Shown here: piece after piece, positions 12,127-21,100 of the stretch | Numbering within the stretch: position 1 is the stretch's first letter | Layout of the letters: each line of letters opens with the position of its first letter | Source of the DNA: Cyclina sinensis | Taxonomy: Eukaryota > Mollusca > Bivalvia > Venerida > Veneridae | Reading direction: 5' to 3' | Length of the DNA stretch: 64,000 bases | Assembly (NCBI GenBank): GCA_012932295.1 | Contig: JAAONU010000006.1 | Span: 31,212,882-31,276,881 of the forward strand | Position numbers and translations under genes: made by a program | Notes under the pieces: model-generated | Seen by the model: only the letters and a program-made list of their open reading frames with translations | Told to the model about the DNA's origin: nothing | The model's database searches: none

Positions 12127-15100
12127 GTAATGCGAAAACAACGCATGTGTATCACATACAACATTATTAAAATGAAAAAAGAGCAAGTTTTTTAATACAA
12201 CCTAGCCATATGAATAACACGTCTGAAAATCTTAAAAGCACATAAACCTTTATACTGTCTAAAGAGTGTATTATCGGATGAAAAACGTAAACAATTTTGT
12301 CTTCTTAATACAATGAGTTTATAATTATCATTTTAAACCATGATAAGTCGAAGTAGATTCTCTGAAATGCATTTCTAAATTAGGGCATCATGTGGTTTCT
12401 GAAACTTAAGCACGAATCATTTCATTTTTTGGTAATTAATTGCCAGTCCTTTATACTTTTAGTAGCTTATGAGGCTGTCTCCTACGCTCGAACCAGTTGA
12501 TTTTTATTTAAAGTTCTGTTATGACTTGTAATGAAATATAGATAAAATGAGTGACATTTCCTTTATGATCAATGATATTCTTTTTTGATGATAAACAGCC
12601 TTGAAGCTTTTATCTAATGAACATTGTTTATAATTTGTCAAAGCGAACTTTTCAAATGATAATAACTGCATCTTTCAATTTGTTTTTTTTAATTGAAGGC
12701 ATTTTCGTCTGATTTTCTTACTTAAGATATATTTATTTCATGCGAGTTTTATTTCCAAAAGAACCACCTCTACCTGTATGTGAACAACCAAAGGAAGTTG
12801 GACCATGCAGAGGCGCCTTTCAACGATGGTTCTACAATTATCAAACAAAGGCATGCGAACAATTCATTTATGGTGGCTGCCAGGGTAATGATAACAATTT
12901 TGAACGGAAAGAGGATTGTGAAAGAACATGTGGAGTAGTAACAGGTAATAACAAGCAAGGCTATTAAATGATAACGACTTAAAATATTGCCACGCCTACC
13001 ATGTCTATCAAATACATGTATTTTAAACAAAAGATCTCAAGAATTATCATGTTTCTTATCTTTTAAAAGATATTTAGAGTATAACTTCATTTAGAGGTAT
13101 CAGATGTTTATCAAATAACGGTATATATTTTGTTATCCATTTTCAAGTTAAACGGTCAAGAAATTTGTGTCGACGCCAAAGAGATAATAGTATTCTTTGC
13201 TTAAGCCAGCGATTTGCATAACCCTAGACCTGATAGCCCTTATGTTCTACTATATTCTGTAACTGAAATGTGTTAAAAATGTCTTCTCTTGGCGTATGGA
13301 TATATTTTATGTTTCTAGTTATATTTCTGCGTACATATTTAAATAATCAGGTAATAGGGTTTTTATTAAATGTTGAACAGCTTGTAAATTTTTACACAAG
13401 TAACATATTCAAGATAGGATTTCATCTGACTGTAAGGTCTGTTTACGTTCCTATAAAAAGATAAGAATGGGTAAATAATGGCCATGGAACATCACACTCA
13501 GATCAGTAGCAGTGTTTTATCGACTTCGTTAGTATTTCATCGATGTATTTCAGTTCCAGGTAACAAATGCCCGCTTGGACAGGACGGTATTTGTGGAACG
13601 ATTCTAGGACTTACTTGTAGGCCAGGAACTATATGCCGCTTTAAGGAAAGTTTTCCAGACGCGGCGGGAAAATGTTGTTTAGAATCTCCCCCCTGTTGGT
13701 AATGTCATTCTCTTGTATGTTGTCACAAACTGCCAGATTTTATTTAATTTTAAGAGCATTGACTATGAATATAAATTGAGATTGTTTTACTTACATCTAA
13801 TAAAACGAACACCTACATCATTTCTGAACGCGATCAAAGAACACATCTCAATTTAAATTTTGTAAGGAAAATTAATTTGCCTTGTTGGTTCATACGACAG
13901 AAAAAAAATCTACACGCAAATAGTTTCAACTTATCATGGTTTATTAATAAAATTGAATTATTTTCTAGATGGACATTACAACACATAAAAAAGAAATATG
14001 TGGCTTTCTGTTGATAACTGAAAGTATGATTAACAGGAATAACGTTGAAAAGATTAACTATATGTTACATTCATGTCCAGAGACTAACTCTATGTTACAT
14101 TCATGTACAGAGACTAACTTTATGTTACCTTCATGTCCAGAGACTAACTCTATGTTACCTTCATGTCCAGAGACTAACTATATGTTACCTTCATGTCCAG
14201 AGACTAACTCTATGTTACCTTCATGTCCAGAGACTAACTCTATGTTACGTTCATGTCCAGAGACTAACCCTATGTTACATTCATGTCCAGAGACTAACTC
14301 TATGTTACCTTCATGTCCAGAGACTAACTCTATGTTACATTCATGTCTAGAGACTAACAATATGTTACCTTCATGTCCAGAGACTAATTCTATAGTACAT
14401 TCATGTCCAAAGACTAACTCTATGTTACCTCTATGTCCAGAGACTAACTATATGTTACCTTCATGTCAAGAGACTAACTCTATGTTACCTTCATGTCCAG
14501 AGACTAACCCTATGTTACATTCATGTCCAGAGACTAACTCTATGTTACCTTCATGTCCAGAGACTAACTCTATGTTACCTTCATGTCCAGAGACTAACCC
14601 TATGTTACATTCATGTCCAGAGACTAACTCTATGTTACATTCATGTCCAGAGACTAACTATATGTTACCTTCATGTCCAGAGACTAACTCTTTGTAACCT
14701 TCATGTCCAGAGACTAACTCTATTTTACAATTATGTCCAGAGACTAACTATATGTTACCTTCATGTCCAGAGACTAACTATATGTTACCTTCATGTCCAG
14801 AGACTAACTCTATGTTACATTCATGTTCAGAGACTAACTCTATGTTACCTTCATGTCCAAAGACTAACTATATGTTACATTGATGTCCAGAGACTAACTC
14901 TATGTTACCTTCATGTCCAGAGACTAACTCTATGTTACCTTCATGTCCAGAGACTAACCCTATGTTACATTCATGTCCAGAGACTAACTGGCTTTCTGTT
15001 GATAACTGAAAGTATGATTAACAGGAATTACGTTGAAAAGACTAACTATATGTTACCTTCATGTCCAGAGACTGACTCTATGTTACATTCATGTACAGAG

Positions 15101-18100
15101 ACTAACTCTATGTTACATTCATGTCCAGAGACTAACTCTATGTTACATTCATGTCCAGAGACTGACTCTATGTTACATTCATGTCCAGAGACTCTATGTT
15201 ACATTCATGTCCAGAGACTGACTCTATGTTACATTCATGTCCAGAGACTAACTGTATGTTACATTCATGTCCAGAGACTAACTCTATGTTACATTAATGT
15301 CCAGAGACTGACTCTATGTTACATTCATGTCCAGAGACTCTATGTTACATTCATGTCCAGAGACTGACTCTATGTTACATTCATGTCCAGAGACTGACTC
15401 TATGTTGCATTCATGTCCAGAGACTAACTCTATGTTACATTCCTGTCCAGAGACTGACTCTATGTTACATTCATGTCCAGAGACTCTATGTTACATTCAT
15501 GTCCAGAGACTGACTCTATGTTACATTCATGTCCAGAGACTAACTCTATGTTGCATTCATGTCCAGAGAAATAGCATATTTTCTAACGAGAGTAAAAGGC
15601 CCAGCTTCAGTTACAAATATATTAAATACTGAAATTACAGAATTTAGATATGTGTTTCAACTACACTTCTACCAAATATTCCCATTATTCTAACAGCTTA
15701 ATAAAGCTCCATATCTACACATCTTCAGAAGAAGCAGTGGTTTCACTAACTTGTTGATGAAATAACTAAACGCACTAGACCCGAGGCAGATATAAGTTTA
15801 TTACATATTCAAGAAATGTCCAACGTCTGCGGTAAGTCTAGATGCTCGTTAATAGAATAAGTTGTAGCACACACGTTATTTTTGCTCAGTATATTTTATC
15901 TTTATAAGTTAAACAGTATCTTAAACAGTTTTATATACAACTTTCATTCCAGAATGTGAGTTCGGATCATCAGGTATATGCAATCTGACCTTCCCTCTTT
16001 TGGGTGTCCCTTGTAGACCTGGCTACACATGTAAACTTCCTCCAGGTGGCGGTACTGTCGGAAAATGCTGTAAAAATGATGCACGTACGTACGCATACAT
16101 TATAATGGAAAAGTAATGCACAAAATACAGTGAAAATGTTGTTTTATTGTATTTTTTACATATGTTGCGTAAATTTGACTCAATACTTTAAGCATTCAAA
16201 ACATTTTTTGTATCATTATGCAGTTTATCTTGGTTTTTATTTAAGATATTGCTGATTTGCATCATAGTTAAAACGTCTTTTCTTGGGATTATTCATTACT
16301 TGTTGCCCAATAACACTTTACTTTAACCTGACACCAGTGCAATTAAATGTATAATTAAACAGAGCAGTTGAAATCAGAACAACACTTGTCTAATTGATGT
16401 AGAACATTGTCTTTAAAATTATTATTCAATTTACAGATGAATGTCCTTTTGGTCAAGATGGAGTCTGTGGAATAGTGGGCGACGTCGGTGTTGATTGTAG
16501 ACTTGGAACAATATGTATCAAATCAAAATGTTGCATAGATAAGCCAGCCACGCCAGCTACAAGTAAAAGCTCTTTTATTACTGTTTTGTTTACTTATTAA
16601 TGTTTATTACTAAATATAAGGAGGAACAGTATCATATCTCTTGTATACCAATGTCAAGCACATTGATATTATTAGCATCATTGATTTATTCTGAATCAAA
16701 ATGTATGTCTAGATTGGAATAAAAAAGATGTGTCATGCTAGTCCATGGCGACTGTTTCTAATCTAGTCTCTTAACAAAGTGCTTGATAGGAAATCCTTTG
16801 TATCTTAGATGAATGTCCCTTTCGGTCAAGATGGCGTTTGTGGAATATTCGGCAATATTGCTATTGATTGCAAGACTAGGAACAACATGTCTCAATTCAA
16901 AATGTTGTGTAGATGCACCAACTACAAGTAAGATAAAAAAGCTACTCGTTCTGTTCTTGTTGTTTTGTTTTGTTATATTCTGTACATATAATTAATTTTA
17001 CATCTCTTGGGGAATGCAATTCTTGTAACTTGTACTTATCCCATTCGGTTGCTGCTCCCTGGATTCAAACCAGTACTCATGCCAAAAGTGTGGAAGATAG
17101 AAAAAAACTTGGAATTCTCACTCCTGATTTGATTCGAGCAATCATAATTCGGATCGAGAGTTTGGCGCTCTAACATCTGAACCACTGTTCCTTAACAATT
17201 TTACTGTTGTCTACTTACTAATTTAATTTAATGTTACAGTTGAGACTTTATCGTTTCTATCTATGTACTTTTATTTCTGCAATAACATGTATAACCTCAT
17301 GTATGCTCAAATAACTTTTAATGCTGACACCCGCTGTTTACAGTTAAGTAAATAATTTGAAATTTAGGGTAGAATTGATGATCACTTGTTTTTGTTTTAT
17401 TTTTGCTTATATTCAGTTAATCCTAGTAAAAATGAGACATGCCCGTTTGGCCAAGGATGGTTTGTGCGGCGGTATTGGTGGTTTTCAATGTAGACCGGGT
17501 ACAAAGTGTATGTTTATGGGAACGTTCCCTGATGCTGCCGGCAAATGCTGCATAGAAACGCCTGAAAACAGTAAGTTATATTGTATTCTTTCAAAACAAT
17601 AAAAGATATATAAGTTCTAAACACTGCTTACATGTATCTATTCTAGCACTTATGATTTTACAGTTCAACAATGACTGAATATACAATTATTGTATGAATA
17701 AAAACTCGTAAATAAGTTTAAAGACATTCATGTATCTATAAACCCAGTACGAGACCGACGACTATTCCGTTGATATTACAGACGGTATCACAGTGTGTTT
17801 AAATTAGGATGCTCGTTTATAGGTGCTATGCAAAATAACGTATTTAAAAGATTTCGTGTTAACACAGACAAAAAGCGCTACCTGAAACTATTTTATAAAC
17901 TGTATCCTATAAATCAAAGGCAAGTATAATGTTTCCCCAAAAGAGGTGCCAAAACTGTTCCTATAAAACAGCGTCCAAGCGTATCAAGATGCATTTCTAT
18001 CTAATTGTATCGTAAAACGTTTGTCTGTTAGAGGAAACTAGTATATAACGTTTTCTTAATCAGTACATAATTTGAAAATCAGTTTTTAAAAGCGACACTA

Positions 18101-21100
18101 ATCACATATACTTTATCAGAAACATGCCCATTCGGCCAAGACGGTACTTGTGGAGGTTTCGTTGGGGAAGTTTGCAGACAGGGTACAACGTGCAGATTTA
18201 AGGGTACCTTTCCAGATGCATTAGGAAAATGCTGCATTGATACTCCACCAGTTGGTAAGGGTCTTGTAATTCAATTTAAACAAGAGCTTGAGGGAATTGC
18301 TTTATTTTTTTCTGACGTTATTTATACTTATTTGTAGTTTTTACTTAGCGCATAATTGTCATGTTAATTAGAGAAATGAATCAGTAAATTATGTATACAT
18401 TGCTTTTCACTCAGGTTGCCTTTATGCGTTACGGAGTTTGTTTTTGTTTTTGATATGAGTAATAGTTATGTTAAGAAAAGCCTTGTGTAGACAATGAGTG
18501 AGAAGTAAAAACCAATCTATTTTAACTAGAAAGATGATGACCTGTTTTGCCGTTCCCTCTAAAAATGTTTCCAAGGAATGATAGTAGTTAAAGAGAAAAG
18601 TGTTGACGTATTTTTAAACAGAAAAAAATGTCCCTTGCATCATGAACACTAAAAGTTAAACCCAATTCATCCATGTTTGCTGAAATCTAAATAATGCTAG
18701 TTAATTTTATACTTGATTTTCTATAAAAATTTGTAATATTTTCAGTTTCCCTTTTTTATAGTGAAATGTCCGTACGGTCAGGACGGTACCTGTGGAGGGA
18801 TCATTGGTCGTGTTTGTAGACGAGGAACAACTTGCAGATTTAAGGGTAAGCTTCCCCGACGCCATTGGATTATGTTGCATAAATGAACCTCCGATTAGTA
18901 TGTTTTACTTTCTGTTTTGAATAAATTAAGATTAAGATTTTCCAGAGTATTTTCAATATTAATATATTTACCCTTAGTTTTCATTAGAATATTTTATCCA
19001 CCAATATAGTACGAATGAAGGACACTCAAAATATATTAATATCAAACTCTGAAAAAGAAAATAAATAGAGAAATATATTTAATTTACAGATAGTAGTATT
19101 CTTTTGTGTACATATGCGAAGCAGAGCATGAAGACATGCAAAAATGTATCGTTTAGGAGGGCGAAGTTTACAATTATAATTCTCCTATATCTTTACAGAA
19201 ACATGTGCCCTTTCGGCCAGGACGGTACATGTGGAGGTTTCGTTGGGAGAGGTTTGTAGACCGGGTACAACATGTAGATTCAAGGGTAACTTTCCAGATG
19301 CAATAGGAAAATGCTGCATTGATATACCGCCAAAAGGTAAATGCGGTTTTTCGTTTGTGTACAATAGCTGGATAAACTTTCTAATATTTCTTCAGCTGCA
19401 AATTCGTTTAATAGGAGTATGAAATATTTTGTCATGGCAAAATTAAATTTTGATAATTTTTTTTTGACAAAAACGTCCTTTATCATCCGCATTTTGTTCT
19501 TCCCTACCTTTCTTAATTCTGGCCGTCTTAATTTCCATATGATAATTAAGGTAACAAGGACTTTGTACAGACAAAGGGATGAGAGGAAAAAGTCCTTTTG
19601 CGTACAAAAAAAACTTTGATTTTTTTTTCTCTCGACATTTGTAAAAATAATATTTCCTTACAGAAAAATGTCCACATGGTCAGGACGGTACCTGTGGAGG
19701 AATTATTGGCAGGGTTTGCAGACAAGGCACAACTTGTAAATTTAAGGGTAGCTTCCCCGACGCCATTGGATTATGTTGTATAAATAAACCACCAACAGGT
19801 ATGTTTTGCTCTCTGATTAAACACTTTCCGGTTTTGCAGATTGCGTTCAAAATTAAAAACATATCTCAATTATGAAAGTGTAACTGAAATGACTTGAATG
19901 ATACTATAATACATCATCATTTAAAATAAAGAAGAATTTCATATACGATCTAGTTGGATAAGTTGAAAAAGACTGTAATGTGTCGATTTGACTATGCTCG
20001 GATTGAAAAAAAAGACTGTCACTGTGAAAAAGGTGCAGCTTTGACATTTTGTTCATCAATCATTCGAATCATTGAATCTGACTGATAAATGTATCCCCTT
20101 ATCTTCTATATTTGCACCGGTGACGTATATCAAGATGCTTTTGCTTTTTGCTCTGACATAATGTTTGTGTATTTATTATTTAATTATTAATGTATTTATT
20201 TTTTCTGTCCCAGTCAGCAGTAACCAAGCTGCCTGCTAATTTATAATCAAAGATACCTAGGCATCTTAAGAAATATTTAACTGTTCATTTACTAATACTT
20301 GAAATGAATTTATCACTCAGTTTACCTTTCATCGTAATTTTCAGACATTTGCCCGTTAGGACAGGATGGTACATGTGGAGGGATCGCTGGTGAAGTTTGC
20401 AGACGAGGGACAACCTGTAGATTTAAGGGCAGCTTTCCTGATGCCCAGGGGAAATGCTGCATAGTGAAACCAAAATATGGTACGTTATTTAAAACTGCTT
20501 ATTCACGTTATCTGGGGAAAAACTATACTTTATTTCGGATTTCTATATGATCAACAAAATTTAAATAACTTCATCAATAACTAACTACTTTGTAATGTTG
20601 TTCGAATTGCTTTGCTTTGGTCATTTCTCTGCAAAATGACTAAAATAATCTTTGCTTTCGGTCAGTACTGTTTCTGAACAGTTTGCGCATCAGTCTGCGC
20701 ATTTGTAAAGTTTGAATATCCGATACTATATGCACAATGTTCGTTACTCAGTCAGAATATTTCCATTTTACTTCTCACAAATCGAATGATAATTGTCAGT
20801 GTCCTTACCAAATGATGGATAAGTCCATGGATAAGCGCAGTTTAAACCGTTCGGCAGAGATGACTAAAATAATCTTTGCTTTCGGTCAGTACTGCTTCTG
20901 AACAGTTTGCGCATCAGTCTGCGCATTTGTAAAGTTTGAATATCCGATACTATATGCACAATGTTCGTTACTCAGTCAGAATATTTCCATTTTACTTCTC
21001 ACAAATCGAATGATAATTGTCAGTGTCCTTACCAAATGATGGGTAAGTCCATGGATAAGCGCAGTTTAAACCGTTCGGCAGAGTGAGTGTAGATTGTTGA

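Larger units (their letters stand above)
7560..12950 (+). repeat. Tandem segmental duplication inside gene A
   Basis: The block from K8 to K9 (about 7,560-10,700) is repeated as K10 to K11 (about 10,790-12,950). Exons match in order, and intron sequence matches too: around 8,340-8,470 with 11,580-11,700, and 10,020-10,480 with 12,200-12,750. The second copy is shorter: the C6-2 equivalent is cut off at an AAT microsatellite and the C6-3 equivalent is missing. Confidence 0.8.

Noticed and set aside
13279..13350. Signal-peptide-like start ([17 protein letters not shown]...) before a GTAATA donor
   Set aside because: The donor would be phase 0, which does not fit the phase 1 acceptor of the next C6 exon; first exons of genes B, C and D are all phase 1. 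Kept only as a remote possibility for an internal promoter.
13969..14697. 242-codon open frame
   Set aside because: Entirely a 30-bp minisatellite with unit length divisible by three; open frame expected by chance and not found in paralogous genes.
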